Assembly: GCA_004519485.1 (NCBI GenBank) | Contig: CP038118.1 | Location: 124,001 to 188,000, forward strand | Length of the DNA: 64,000 nt | Direction of reading: 5' to 3' | Origin: Nannochloropsis oceanica | Taxonomy: Eukaryota > Sar > Eustigmatophyceae > Eustigmatales > Monodopsidaceae | Shown: positions 19,971 to 32,800 of the stretch, piece by piece | Position numbering within the stretch: the stretch's first letter is position 1 | Layout: each line of letters begins with the position of its first letter | Made by a program: the position numbers and the translations under genes | Notes under the pieces: generated by a model | What the model saw: only the letters and a program-made list of their open reading frames with translations | What the model was told of the DNA's origin: nothing | Database searches by the model: none

Positions 19971-21156
19971 GAAAAGAGGAGAAAACTTCACAGTCCCTTT
20001 TCGGGCGGTTGTTGCCTTGTTGGAATGGGGGGAGGGAGGGAGGGAGGCTGTTGCATGTGTATCGTGTGTGCCCTCGAGGAAAGGAGTGCGAGTGAGGTCA
20101 AGGGTCATGATCGAGGGTCATGGTGGAATCTAGGGTGAGGGGTAGCGGAGTGGGTGTCGACCAGTAAGGAAGGGGAGTACGGAGTTCGAGTGACTGCGAT
20201 TGATTGCGGCCACTGCACCGCAGAGAGAGGGGAAAGAAAAAGAAGCAAGGTAAGAAAAGAGAGACGAAAAATACTCCTGGTTTACAGCTCCTGTAGCTCT
20301 ACTGTAGAGAAGCTCCTTGATGTTTCTCAGCCTGTCTTTTTTTATCTCCTCGTTTTGATGATCCTTTCACATATTCTCTATCTTCTTGTTTTTCCTTCTT
20401 TTCCTCCTTCTTTTTTATTTCTCGTTACTATTGTTACACCCTATGTTGTTCATATCCTCCTCCTCCTTCTGTTGCGGCTTTCTCCCCCCTTCTTTGTCTT
20501 CTCTTGCATCCGTGTCATCTTATAAAGGTAGAGAGTCCAATTTATGCTTGTCACGGCCTGTCTTTTGCTCCGCAAGGACTCTCTCTAGGAGTAAAAAAAA
20601 AAGATAACATATCGCACTCTCTAGCTTCTCCTTCTTCTTGCGTCTCCGCAAGCGCTCTCTCCACGAGAGAGAGAATAATAATAAAATGGAAGCCTTCTCA
20701 ATCTACACCGCGTTTTTTATATTTTCACCTTCACATCAGCAAGCACCATGGCAGCTGCTTGTTTCCCGTGTGACGTCACACACCCACACATGAGACAACG
20801 CGCCGGGCTCATTTTGTTGATGTTGTTGTAAGAATACATCACAAAATATCATGCACACGCACGCACACACACACTCTCTCTCGAATCAAAGCATTTCTTC
20901 GTCTTGCATTTTACTTCTCTCCAATTAAAGCATTTCTTCGATCTTCGATCTTCTCTAGCACACTCTGTTTGGGAACGGATGGCCTTTTACGTCCCTCCCT
21001 CAACCCCTCCCTCAACCCCTCCCTCAACCCCTCCCTCCACACATAGCCTTATTGCCGCATTTATTTTTTTATCACCTCTCTCCTCCCTTCCCTCTCTCCC
21101 TCCGAGGTGTCAAGCCTACACCGACCATAAAATTTTGCCTTCTCTCCCTCCCTCCT
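19971..21156. other. Spacer between convergent low-complexity and Kelch genes
   Basis: This contains 3' regions of both genes. I see T-rich pyrimidine tracts, a duplicated AAAGCATTTCTTCG segment about 20888-20942, a CA/CG dinucleotide stretch near 20855-20873 and a 12-bp tandem repeat just before the Kelch 3' end. No gene is supported. Confidence 0.5.
20993..21040. repeat. 12-bp tandem repeat
   Basis: Four copies of ccctccctcaac occur in tandem, the last with a changed end. It looks like an interrupted version of the CCCT tracts common here. Confidence 0.85.
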
Positions 21157-23667
21157 TCAGCGCACCAAGCCGGCGGTGAATTGATAAGAATTAGGCCGCA
21201 GCGTCCGTAGGCACTCGACGACCTGGTCCACAAGCAGCGAGGGAGGGAGGGAGGGAGGGAAGGAGAGGGACGGAGGGAAGAGAGGATTAGTGGGATAAGA
21301 TGGAAAGAAAGAGGGAGGGAGGGAGGGAGGGAGGGAGGGAGGAAGGTACCTCTTCTGCTATTCGTCCGCGGTACTCTTCGGCATCGTCCACTTGCTGGAG
21401 CACGGCGTGGGCCGCCAGGACCTGAGGGAGGGAGGGACAGACGGAGGGACAGACGGAGGGTACGGTCAGACGACGATAGGAGGGTGGGGAGCGAGAGGGA
21501 GGGAGGGAAGGAGGGAGGGAGGGCGGGAGGGTCTTACCTGCAGCGAAGGGGGTTCGAGGGCGAGCTTGTAGCGCCACGTGTCATTCATGCGCCTGGTGCC
21601 TGCGGGATGGAGGGAGGGAGGGAGGGAGGGAGGGAGAGAGGGAGTGAGTGAGGGGGTTCACAAGATAATCCTAATAGAGAAAGAGGGAGGGAGGGAGGGA
21701 GAAAGGTAAGTCTCACCTGTTGACCCGCCGAAGATGAACATTTGGCCGTCAAAGAAACAAGCGCAGTGAAACTCTCGCCCGGGGGGGCCGACCTGAGGGC
21801 GGGAGGGAGGGAGGGAGGGAGGGAGGGAGGGAGGGAGGGAAGCAAGGAGGGTTTGTGGTCAGTCCACATCACCGGCATGCGCAGAGATGGAGGGGAGGGA
21901 GGGGGGAGGAGGGGGGGGAAGGAGGGGTCTTCTTACATCATCCGGCGCCGAGCCGGCCAGCAGACTCAAGTGCTCCTTCTCCACGTCCCAGGCATACAGG
22001 TCCTGGAGCTTCATCTCACTCGCGCTCCGACCGCCAAAGATGAGGATTTGATGACGCTCCTCATCCACTACACAGGTGTGGGCTATCCGGGCCTGGGGGG
22101 CAAGACTACCCGGATCGTGCTGTGTCCAGACCTACCACGGAGGGAGGGAGGGAGGGAGGGAAGAAGGGAGGGAGGGAGGGAAGAAGGGTGAGCGATCACT
22201 TCTCAAGCGGTGGCTCGCTGGGCAAAGGGTGCGGCAAGACGGAGAAATGTAGGGAGGGAGGGAGGGAGGAAGGGAGGAAAAGAGTACGTACCATCGTCTC
22301 CAGGTTCAGCCTGTGAATGTCCATAGGCCCCTCTTCGGGCGAGTACTGACCACCCCCGAGCACATACATGCTGTCCCCTACCACCACCGCCTGGTGCTTG
22401 TATCGGGGGTTGGGCGGCCGGCCTTGCGCTTGGAGGCGCGTCCAGATCTGGGGGGAGGGAGGGAGGGAGGAAGGGGGGGAGGGAAGGAGGGAGGGAGGGA
22501 AGGAGGGAGGGAAGGAGGGAGGAACAAGGAAGGTGAGTGATTAATGCTGACCTAAAGTGTACCGCTTCGTCCCTCCCTCCCTCCCTGCCTGCCCACCTGC
22601 TCCCGGGTATCGTATTCAAAGAGGTGGTTGTAAAAAAAGGAGCCACATGTTCCACCAAAGAGGATAAGCCGGTGCTTGTACACACACAACGACTGCCCAT
22701 ATCCCGGTGGCGGCATCTGTCCCCGCAGGGGCATGATACTCCATTCCTAAGGAGGGAGGGAGAGAGGGAGGGAGAGAGGGAGGGAGGGAGGGAGGGAGGG
22801 GTGGATGAACATGCGCGAGAAATTCTCGTCACCGAAGCATAAACAGTAGACAAAACCAAAAAAAGACATTCCTCCATGTCCCTCCCTCCCTCCCACCCTC
22901 CCTCCTTCCCTACCTCCTTCTCCGTGTCAAACTTGCACAGATCTCCCAGGTTGGTCCTCCCCCAGCACGGCCCGGACCCTCCAAACATGTAAATATCCCG
23001 ATTATTCGGGCCGATGCAGCAGCAATGCGACGCCCGTCCTTGCACTACGGTGCCGCTGTTCTCGACATGCCGCCATTGGTGGGAGTTTAGATCCAGGATA
23101 TACACGTCTAGGGCAAGGAGGGGGGGCAAAAAGAAGGGGGGGAGGGGCGGAAAACGGTGAGTGTGTGTCTAGCTTGAGGGAAGGTGAAGGCCCCACCTCC
23201 CTCCCTTTTTCCCGACTTCCCCTCCTCCCTCCACCTCCTCACCTGAGAAACAGATTCCGTCTGAGTACCCCCCAATTATGTACATGTAGTGGCCGATCTG
23301 GACACAGGCGTGGCCCGAGCGGCATTTGGGCACGTCTCGATCCTTGTCCTTGTTGGCCTTGAGCTGGAGGGAGGGAGGGAGGGAGGGGGAGTAAGCGTAC
23401 GGAAGAAGGCACACGTCCTTGCAGCGTCAGGGCCCTCGAGCTGATGGAAGGCAGAGACTTGAATCGTTTCAAGGCCTGGGGGCATATTCCCAGTACATCC
23501 ACACCCCTCCCTCCCTCCTTCCTCATCCCTCACTCCCTTAATCACATAATACTCACCTTGGTCCAGTGGCTGTTCTCCCAGGCCCAATCAGCCCGGTTGC
23601 TCTCTCCTCTCTTCCCCGCTGTTCCCACGGCACCGGTGCGCTCTCGGGACGGACGTCGAGTGAGCAT
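21157..23667 (-). CDS. Kelch-repeat beta-propeller protein
   Basis: Ten exons encode 400 residues: 23667-23557, 23363-23243, 23107-22914, 22746-22597, 22447-22292, 22131-21937, 21792-21717, 21599-21538, 21421-21350 and 21222-21157; frame is kept and all introns are GT-AG. The six Kelch motifs carry the diagnostic FGG/IGG/LGG doublet: HYMYIIGGYSDG, RDIYMFGGSGPC, HRLILFGGTCGS, DSMYVLGGGQYS, HQILIFGGRSAS and GQMFIFGGSTG. Each motif is followed by a short Tyr- or Leu-containing strand (LFEYDTRE, LYAWDVEKE). Kelch propellers are protein-interaction platforms, often on ubiquitin ligases or in the cytoskeleton; no BTB, F-box or other partner domain is present, so the role is open. The C terminus (VLQQVDDAEEYRGRIAEE, VVECLRTLRP) is a short helical tail. 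The start is the ATG opening a short exon with a good donor. Confidence 0.9.
21789..21850. repeat. GGGA tract in a Kelch intron
   Basis: About 12 GGGA units on the + strand; on the Kelch transcript this is the CCCT pyrimidine tract in front of the acceptor of exon 7. Similar tracts precede most Kelch acceptors. Confidence 0.85.
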
Positions 23668-26600
23668 GCTTGTTGATGTAGTTGCAGTGTTGTTGTTCTT
23701 GTAGCTCTTGTAGCTCTTGTTAATATTGTTCTGGTTGATGATTATTCCTTTAATGCAACGCAGTTATGCTTCTGTTGTGACGGCTGGAAAGTGAGTGCCG
23801 GTAGTGATGTCGTCGTCTAGTTTAGCGGTAGAGGGGGCTTTGGCCGTCCTCCATTCGTCCTAATGCTTTTCCCGCTGAGCCCGAACGTGTACTTGGTAGA
23901 ATATTGTCTGTGGTTGGTGTGATTGGTGTGTGGGTGTGGAAGTGGCAGGAGGGTGCAGGCGTGAGACAGGGAGGGAAAGGGGAGGAGCAATATCTTTTGC
24001 GGGCGCCGGGGGACGGGCGGGAGGAGGCCCCCTTCAGACCTGTCCCTGTATGGGTCTGCCTGTCCCTAAAGGCCAGGCGCATAGGCGGCCGGACAAAGGA
24101 TGCCCGAAACATGAGAAATGGATAACATGTATGACATGCCAATCGCTCTTGTTGTCTTTTCGCCACGTCGCTCCTGGTTGGTTCCCGAGGGGCTGGTCAC
24201 GTGTGTGACCGCCGCACTTGCCCAGTGTGTTGACAACATCTAGAGAGAGTGATGTGTGGGTTGTGATGTTGTCCGGTTGTGTGCGTCCGTGTCTTGAACG
24301 AGGAATGGGATTTGTCGAAAGAGCACGTACGAGGAGGGAAGCCCCTCCTCTTCCTGCCAGCGACACTCAAAGAGGGACAGCTGTCTCTAATCTCGCTCCT
24401 AAGGAGTGTACCCTCGGGGGGGAGGCTTTCTCTGGTTAATGTCGAAGAAGGCTACTCACTCTATCGTGCAGAGCATCGCATCCCCCTTGTTCAAAGTTTC
24501 AGGCATCGCTACGAAATCAAATGTAATACGTGCAAGTAACTGGCCGAAGGGCTCCAATGAGCGATGGGTGCGAGTGGAAGTTCAAGTCGAGCGTTTGGTA
24601 TGGGGTCCCTCCGTGCGTCAGGCTTTCAGACGATGCGTAGTGTAACATAGCATCCCATTCCACCATCAACAAATCAATAACATATAAGCTACTCATCTAT
24701 TCAGTTTTCGAGGTCCTACCACCCTGTAGGTGATGAAATGATCACGTGGGAGACTGTGAAAATATATGCCCCCCTACAAAGATTGTTCAGTAGGAGAGCG
24801 AAATACAGATAGTACTTATAGTTTCAGTCTTGTTTTGCGTGTAATTTTTAATAGCCTCGATGCCAATAGGAAAGTCAGGCTCATTGTGTAGCATAAAATA
24901 AAATGAATAAAGCGGGCGACTCGTCCCTCGCCAAGTGGTGAAAGCCCTTCCCCGATCACTAAACGCAGCCCAAAGACGAGAGAAAAAAAACTGATGCATC
25001 CCGTCGGACGCACTGAGAATTCCAAGAGACTATTTTACTCTGAAAAACGCGTCGGCGGCAGTCGCATGCATCATCACTTTCACTGTCGTCGCGACCCCAA
25101 CGGACACTTGCTCTTCTACTCCCGAGAAACACCAACAGGTCAATACGAAATTTATCAGGTGTTTACAAGACACGTTTCTCCACCTTCTGGCTGTCCGTCC
25201 TCTTGTTCCATTTTTCCAAGTCTGTGAATATGCAATTATTTGACGGAAAACCATGCACCACGAGAGGTCAAGAATGTGGTCAAGACATGATATTTGCGAA
25301 AACCCTGAGGCGCCGACCCAACAGAGGACAGTATAAGATTTCAAGCTATGGCAAAAGGTCTTAAATGTGCAAAAGTTTGTCGGATCCAATCTGGGTCTTA
25401 GCCAAGTAGCAAAGATCGAAAGGATTGCCAGCAATGGCCTCGCGTAGCCACGCCCAAGGCCTTGTTCATATTGCCTGTATGTTATTTGCATGGAGAAGCC
25501 CCTGCTCAGCATTTTTCTTTTTCGCATCCTTTCTTTCGTCCTGTCACAAACAAAGTAGGCCCGGCCAGGGCCCAAGCAAGGTGCCCTTCCCTTCTTACTG
25601 ATCTTGTGTTATCGTGCCCCCTAAGAGACATATTGCCTATCACAACGGTTCTTCGCCGATGTGTCATGTTCACCGCTAAGATGGGTAGGTTGTAACCCGT
25701 CCCCCAATCTCATATATGACGTGTTAATGCGTCTTTGCCACCCCTGACACAGAGCTCCAGACTCCATTTCCCAAACGGATCGAATCGAGAAAAGAAAAAA
25801 AGGCCTGAAGAAGCAAGATTAAGATAAATTTAAAAAGTGCCACCATAAATCGTGAGCATATAAATTTGTTTCTCTCCCGATGCATGGTTGGTTTGGGTTT
25901 TTGCGACACCGTCTGAAAAATAATAGTGCCTTTTTGTTGTCGCTTTGTGAGTGTCTCTCGAAAGATGATGATGATGCTTGAGATTTTCGAACTGCTTGCT
26001 TGTCCGTCTCCGATAAAACTCTGTAAAGGCAGTTTCGCGCGTGGCTCCGCAAGCATCATAGCAGTATGCGGTTGTGTGTATGATCGGACCAGGCCTTTTT
26101 TTGTGTCTGCGGGAACAAGGTGATAGGGTGCTAGATGCCTCGCTGAAAGCTCGCCCAAGAAATGGCACGTTTCGTCCTCTATTCCTCATGTTGCTGTTCC
26201 CCCCATATGCTTGTTTGGGCCATGGCCTTAAGAATTACAAGACACGGAAAGAGACGCAGTACATGTGCGCGGCTATGCAGTGAAGGCATTCATCTGTCTG
26301 ATGTATGCGCTGACTCATACTCAGTCCCAGGCTCCAATTGTCCATCATTCATCATCATCATCTCTCCCAAGGCAGTAGGGCGGGCCATCTCGCCGCCATC
26401 TTCCCCAATTTCGTGTGGTAGTCAAGACGATTGGCGACCCGCCCCGCGGCGCGGCCGCTTGCGTGGCATCGCTTTTTGGTGATATGCATGTATGACCCTT
26501 CAGCTTTACGTGGCTGTCAAGGCCCCAGGCGCTACTCACCGGTCTCCTTTGCAGCGCGTGGACATTTGATAGTCAAATGGAATGATGTTTATGGTCCCTT

Positions 26601-26805
26601 GTTCATCTCATCCCCCCCTAATACATACATACATACTCATATACTCATACACACAGAGAGGGAGTAGTGGAGCAAACCCGAAGGACCCGCGAGGAAGTCT
26701 ATCCATTCAAAATCATTCCTCTGCGCTCCGGTCCTGGAATTTCCAGCCCCCTCTTTTCTAAGCAAGCCTACTGAGGCCAGGCAGCAACCGTGACTAGGAA
26801 GCCAT
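23668..26805. other. Long intergenic region upstream of the giant HECT gene
   Basis: This 3.1-kb stretch separates the divergent Kelch and HECT genes and is the longest region without a supported gene. It lacks the tetranucleotide tracts seen elsewhere and has balanced composition. The longest frames (25030-25575 and 25724-26158, both minus) do not resemble a family and carry no splice-supported extension I could follow. It could hold long 5' leaders, non-coding RNA or decayed sequence. Confidence 0.45.
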
Positions 26806-29800
26806 ATGGGTAACCAGCTCTCAGCGGAGGTCGGCGGTGCCTCGAGCTTTTTGCTGCGTGGAGGGAGTGGTCTAGTCGATCCAGGCGGCGGCACCACTGT
26901 CAGCAGCAACACCACCACCAGCACTACCTCCTTAGGCAGCGCCAGCGGCACCAACAGCAGCGGCAGCAGGGACAAGAAGAAAAGTAGCAGCATCACTGCC
27001 TCACCCCTCGATTTCTCCACAATCTTTCTCGATGGCGACGCCTGGCAAGAAGCTGAGCAGCAGGCCGCCTTCCTCTCCAAAATCAATCAGCGCCTCCTTG
27101 ACCCCTCCCTCGTCGCCGGCCTCCACTTCGGTGACGAAGAGGGCATTCCCCACGCCCAGTATGAAGCGCAGGCACGCACTGCAGCCTTTGAACGTGCCCT
27201 GGCTGCGGGCGCTATTCCTCAACCTGAGAACGACGATAACTCTTCCCCGTCCTCCTCCCTCGCAGGACTCAAGCCACGTTTCCACGACGACCTTGCCTCC
27301 ACCCTCCACCTCCCTTCCTACCTCACCACTCTTCAAAAGCGCCTTGCCCTCCTCCAGCATCTCCACCCGCAAGTGGCTCGCTTTCGCTCATCAGCTCAGC
27401 GACCCTTCCTCCACCGGCCCCTACGCCTCCCTCCTCTAAGTGCGGAGGACTCTAATGAGGTCCGCTTGGCCTATAGCATGAATAAAGTATGCTTAGTTGC
27501 CCTGCAAGCTATATTGAATGTGGGGAGGGCAGTGACGGGACCGGCAGCATCAGATGGAACTAGTGCTGGGGCAAGCAGGCGGGGGAAAGGGACTGATAAT
27601 GGCAGCAGCAGCAGCAGCAGCAGCAGCAGTCGGAATGGAGGGTTGGATGCCGATTTGCTCATGCGTCCCTTGCTAGAATTACACGCCCTCACCCAAGCCT
27701 TTCCCCCTCTCTGCTTCTTTGCCGACGTCGCTGTCCCTCCCTCTGTCCCAGAGGCCCCTCTCCTCCTCGACGCGACTTCTGTCCATGCCACGTCCACTGA
27801 CGGGCACCGCACACCCGAAAAGGCTCTGAGCGAGGAAGGGAGGGAGGGAGAGGGAGAGGGAGGGGGAGGAGCCGGAGTGGGAGATAACAGGAGGCAGCAT
27901 CGTTACTGGTGCTCGAAGAAAAGAGCCGAGGCATCTGTGTGGGGGGTGGGGCTGGGGGAAGGAGGGAGGGAGATCTCAGCGGTGACGCTCACCTTCCCTC
28001 ATCACCTGAGTTTGAACGTCAATTCGGTGTGTGCCCCCGCTCACGTTACGATCCAAGCTGCATTTACCCGCGATCCCACTACGGGCGAGGATGTGTGGGA
28101 AGACGTGGGCGGGGTGTGTCTTGCAGACCTGCCCACCCCACCCTCCCTCCTCCCTTCTTCTTCATCCTCCCCCTCCTCCTCGTTGTCCTCCTCGGATCCG
28201 CTCCGCATTCCCTGTCGCCTCCCCGTGTCGAGAGAGGGGGGGAGGAAGGCTAAGGCGATTCGAGTGCAGCTTGTCGGGTATGGTCCAGGGAACGAGGGTC
28301 ACTACCACGGCCTTAAAGACGTGATGGTGTCCTATCCACGCCCTGATCCTTGCTTTGTGGATGTCAGGAAAGTACTGGAGGAGTTAGGGAGGTGGTTGAC
28401 CGCTGTGGCGCAGGCAGCAGCGGTGGGAAAGCAGGGAGGGAGGGAAGGAGAGTGGCGCCCGATGGCCCTGGCAGCTATGGAAAGGGTGACGACGGCAGCG
28501 GGTCTGTTGAGTGGCGTATTACGCTTCGTGGATTCCCTGACCGTGCCGTCGGAGGAGGGCGAGGAAGGGAAGGAGAAAGGGGAGGAGGAGGAGGAAGGAC
28601 GGCTGTTTGGAAGGCCGCATGAAGCAGATGCCCCTGTAGAGGGCTTCTCCCTCCTCCCTCCCTCCCTCCCTCCCCCTCTCCTCGACGCCACTACTCATCT
28701 CCTCTCCTGCCTGCAAGAGGAACATCTCTCCATCCAACAAGCCTTCTCTTCCCTCGCCTCCTCCCCCGACTCCTTCGGTACAACCTCCTCCTCCCCTACC
28801 TCCTTCCCCTACCTCCTCTCCGCCCTGCGCTCCGCCGCCTTCGATCCCGATGAAATGTCGCCATCCGGCCTTTCCCTCCCCCAGCCTGACCACCTCCTTG
28901 TCCGCTGTGCCACGGCGGCGCATAGCCACGCCCTCCTCACCCTTGGCTTCTCTTCTGGATGCTGGGCGTGGGAGTTTCAACTCGCCGAGGACATCACCAA
29001 CGACGAGTCCATTTGCCTGGGCGCAGCCGTGAAGCCCTTGACGTCGTCCTCCTACAACTCCTCCCCCTCCCTGTGGATGTACCGGTGTTACAATGGCAAT
29101 CTCTACCGACGCGGAGGGCAAGTGTCGGGTGTGAGTAAGGCCCGAATCCACCCGCAGGATGTGGTCAGAATCGAGCTGGATCACGAGAAACGCACGCTGA
29201 GCTATTCCATCAATGGGGACAAGGACCAGGGCGTGTGTTTCTCGGAGGTGACGGGAGAAATCTTCCCGGCTGTGGCCTTTTATGGCGCGAACCGGGCAGT
29301 GAGGTTGCTGGGGATGGAGAGCCTCGGCCCGGGGATCCGGCCCGGGGTTAAGTGGTACCTCCCAAATGATGCCTGGGAGAGGAGGCGGTGGGAGGGGGAA
29401 TGTGTGGGAGGGAAGAGGGGGGGATTTGGGAGGTTGTGTTATGGGCACGGGAGGGGGGAGTGGGCGGGGACGTGGAGGGGGGATAAGCAGCACGGGCTGC
29501 AGGCGTGGGTCGAAGGGGGTGGGGCAGGAGGAGGAGGGAGGGAAGGAAGAAGGGTGGTGCTGTGGTGGTTTGAGAATGATGTGAGAAAGCGGATGGCGAC
29601 GGAAAGGGATGTGGAGGCCGCGATGAGGTGGTGGGATGGGTGGGTCTGTCGCGGGTGTACGTTTGTCTCACGGCGGGTTGGCCACGGGCAGTGTTTCGCC
29701 TGTGGCGCACCCCCGCCAAAGGAGGAGGAGGAGGAGGAGGAAGGGGATGAAGGGTGGGAGGAAAAGGAGGAAGGTGCAGAATTGGATGGTGAGAAGAGAA

Positions 29801-32800
29801 AGGATGGAGAGAGGGAGGCATCGTTGATGTCAAGGGAGGGGTGCGCGGCAGCTATCATGGAAAAGCTCGCGGGATTGGCCTCCCTGTACACTGGACCCAT
29901 GGGAGAGCGCCTTGTCTCCTCCTCCTCCTCCTCCTCCTCCTTCTCTTGCTCCTCCTCTTCCTCCTCCTCCTCTTCTTCCTTCACCACTTCTGCTTCTTCC
30001 GGACAGATCTTCCCCAGAAACGGCTGCCGCAACAATAGCAGTGCGGCCCTCTCCCTCGCTACCACCACCACAACCACCCAAGTGCTAACCCTTCCCTACT
30101 GCATCGAGCCGACCCGCGACGTCTTCTCCTTGCTCCACGCCATGGTCGTCCGCTACCGCCCACCGAAAGGGAGCAAGGGCGGGGAGAACGGCAACGCGAA
30201 GAGGATGCTGATGGGGGCTCTGAGGTTGCTAACGGTCAATTTTGAACGACTTGTAGCTTCGCACGTGGACCCGGCGGAGGTCGGGATTGACGTCACGAGG
30301 GAACCTTCAAAGCCTTCTTCCCTCCCTTCCTCCCCTCCTTCCTCCCCTTTGCCTTTCGAGAGAGAGGAAGGCAGGCCTGGCGCGGCTGGAGCAGTGGATC
30401 GGATCCCTTCCTCCTCCCCTTCCTCGGGCCTCGCCTCCCTTTACCCTCTTCGAGTCTGCCTCGAAGAACTCATGCTCCCTCCTTCGTCCTCCTCCTCTTT
30501 CTTCGCCGAGGTGGGACAAGCCGCTGCTGAAGCACTAGCAGCAGGAATGGAGCTGCTCTACCCCTCCACCTCCATCAAATCCTCCCTCCTCTGTCATCTC
30601 CTTCGGGCCCATGTCGATCAGCACTCGTCCCCCCCTCCTTCCTGGCCCTCTCCCCCACCCTCCTCACCTTTGACCGGGCAAGCAACGTTGCTTCATCGGC
30701 TTTTGATCAGGTTCGGGACTGATGAGGGGGTGGTGGCCTTGGTGCCGCTGGAGGGGGGGGCGGAGGAAGGGAGGGGGATGGAGGAGGCGAAGATGTTGTT
30801 GGAATATTTGTTTCAGGTACTGAATCTGGAACAGGCTCGGGGGCTGGAGAATTGGGCGAGAGGAAGGGAGGGAGAGATGGATGGCGATGAGGTTGTAGGC
30901 CGTGAGAAGAAGAAGGGAACGATGGCGAGCAGCAACAGCAGCTACCGTAAGACGATTCGGAGAAGAAACGTGTCTGCTGCCGGGGACGATGATGAAGACA
31001 GAAGGAAGGAAGAGAAAAAAGAGATCAATTCGTCTCCTTCATCATCCTCTTCCTCCTCCTCCTCATCCGTATCTGAGGCCATTTCGTCCCTTCTTGGCGC
31101 CTACTTGCGGCAACTTCTAAGCGCTGCCTCCCTCCCTCCTTCCTCCTCCTCCTCCTCCTCCTCCTCCTCCTCCTCCTCCTCGTCCCAAGACGGCCCTTCA
31201 CCTGCCTCCCGCCTACTGGTTGACTTCGGCCTCCTCCTTCTCTCCTTCTCCTCCTCCCTCCTCTCCAATCTCTCTACACACCTTACTACTGGCACCCTCA
31301 CCCCTCCCTCCATCGAGACCTACCTCTCTTCCTCCCCTATCATCCCTCGCCTTCTCCCCCTCTTCCTCACCGGGACCCCCCTCCTCCAGCACCACCACCT
31401 CTGGCTGGCAGCCAAGCTCACTCCCCCCTTAGTCCGCGTCTTGAGGGAATTGGAAGCTCTGAACGCCCTCGTTCCCTCCCTCGTCCTCGCCCGCCATACC
31501 CTCAGCCTGCAAGAGCGGTTGCTTACCCACTCTCGATGGTCCACTACCGCCAGCAGCAGCACCAGCAGCAGCCGTGTGGCTGGCGGAGGAAAGGCGACTT
31601 TCGACCCTCAAGAGGTATCAGAAGACGCCTCGATCGAGGAGGGAGGCACGCTATTCCGCTCCTCCTCCTCCTCCAATCAACACGCCCTGGGATCTCGGGG
31701 GTTTCGTACTGGGCGGGCCGCGTGGGAATTCCGTTTGGAACATGACTCGTTAAATGACGAATGCACGGCGTTGGGCGCGGCCGTGAAGCCCCTGTCGTCG
31801 TCGTCGGCCTATGAGAGCTCACCGCAGATGTGGGTGAGGAGGAGCTACAACGGACAGCTTTACCACGGCACCAGCAGTGGCCTCCCCGCCATGAGCAAGC
31901 TCCATCCGGGGGACGTGCTCAGGGTTGAAGTGGACCTGGACGCACACACGTTAAGCTTTCGAAAGAATGGGTTGGAGGAAGGCGTGGCCTTCACGGATGT
32001 AGAGGGGGAGGTATACCCCTGTGTGTGTAGTTACCGGGCAGGAATAGAGGTGCGGCTGCTCAAGGTGGAGTGGTGGCCTTCCGGAAATGAAGGAGGGAGG
32101 GAGGGAGGGAGGGAAGGGGGGCTGGGAATGGAAAATCCGTTGAAGGTGAAGTTTGACGAGGCGTTGGTAGGGGGAGGAAGGGGGAGGGAAGGAGGGAAAG
32201 TGGATGAATATGACAATTCATTTGCGATATTTGCGGAAAAGGGGGGGAAGGAGCAGGAGAGAGAAGGGGAGGGGTCGGGATGGGTGACCGCGGTAACCAC
32301 GCGACGACTTAGCAGTGGGAAGCATGTGTGGGAGTACCTTGTGCAGAGATGCAGTAAAGGCAATATGGCCATCGGGGTCATGGCCTCGTCTTCCCTCCAC
32401 TCCTCCTCCTTCTCCTCCTCCTCTTGCGCGCAGCACCTGGGAAAGCAGCCCCACGCCTTCGCCTGGCGTTCCGATGGCACCCTCTGGGCCAATGGAAAGC
32501 AGGTCGCTTCCGGTTATGGATTCTCCTCTTCCTCCTCCTCCCTCCCTTCCTCCTCCTCCCACCTCATCACAGACGGTGACGTCATAACAGTCACACTGGA
32601 CATTCCTGCTCACATCCTCTCCTTCTCCATTAACGGCTTCTCCCTCGGCCCCGCGTTCGGCCCGCCTTCATCCCATCCCTGCGCCTCCGTCCCCCTCCCC
32701 CTTCCCCTCCTCCTCTCCACAAGGGAGGGGGGGAGGGAGGAAGGGGGGTTCTACCCGGCCATCTCTCTATGCGATGCCCCGGATCGGGTAACCGTCCGCC

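Noticed and set aside
20120-20220. A possible tRNA because of a GTTCGAG-like T-loop
   Set aside because: The flanking bases do not pair into a T-arm and no acceptor or anticodon stem can be drawn.
25030-25575. A 181-codon minus-strand frame in the long intergenic region
   Set aside because: It has an irregular composition rich in Cys and Trp, no family resemblance and no splice-supported extension; a chance frame is more likely.
25724-26158. A 144-codon minus-strand frame
   Set aside because: No domain, no neighbouring exon and no conserved pattern; likely chance.
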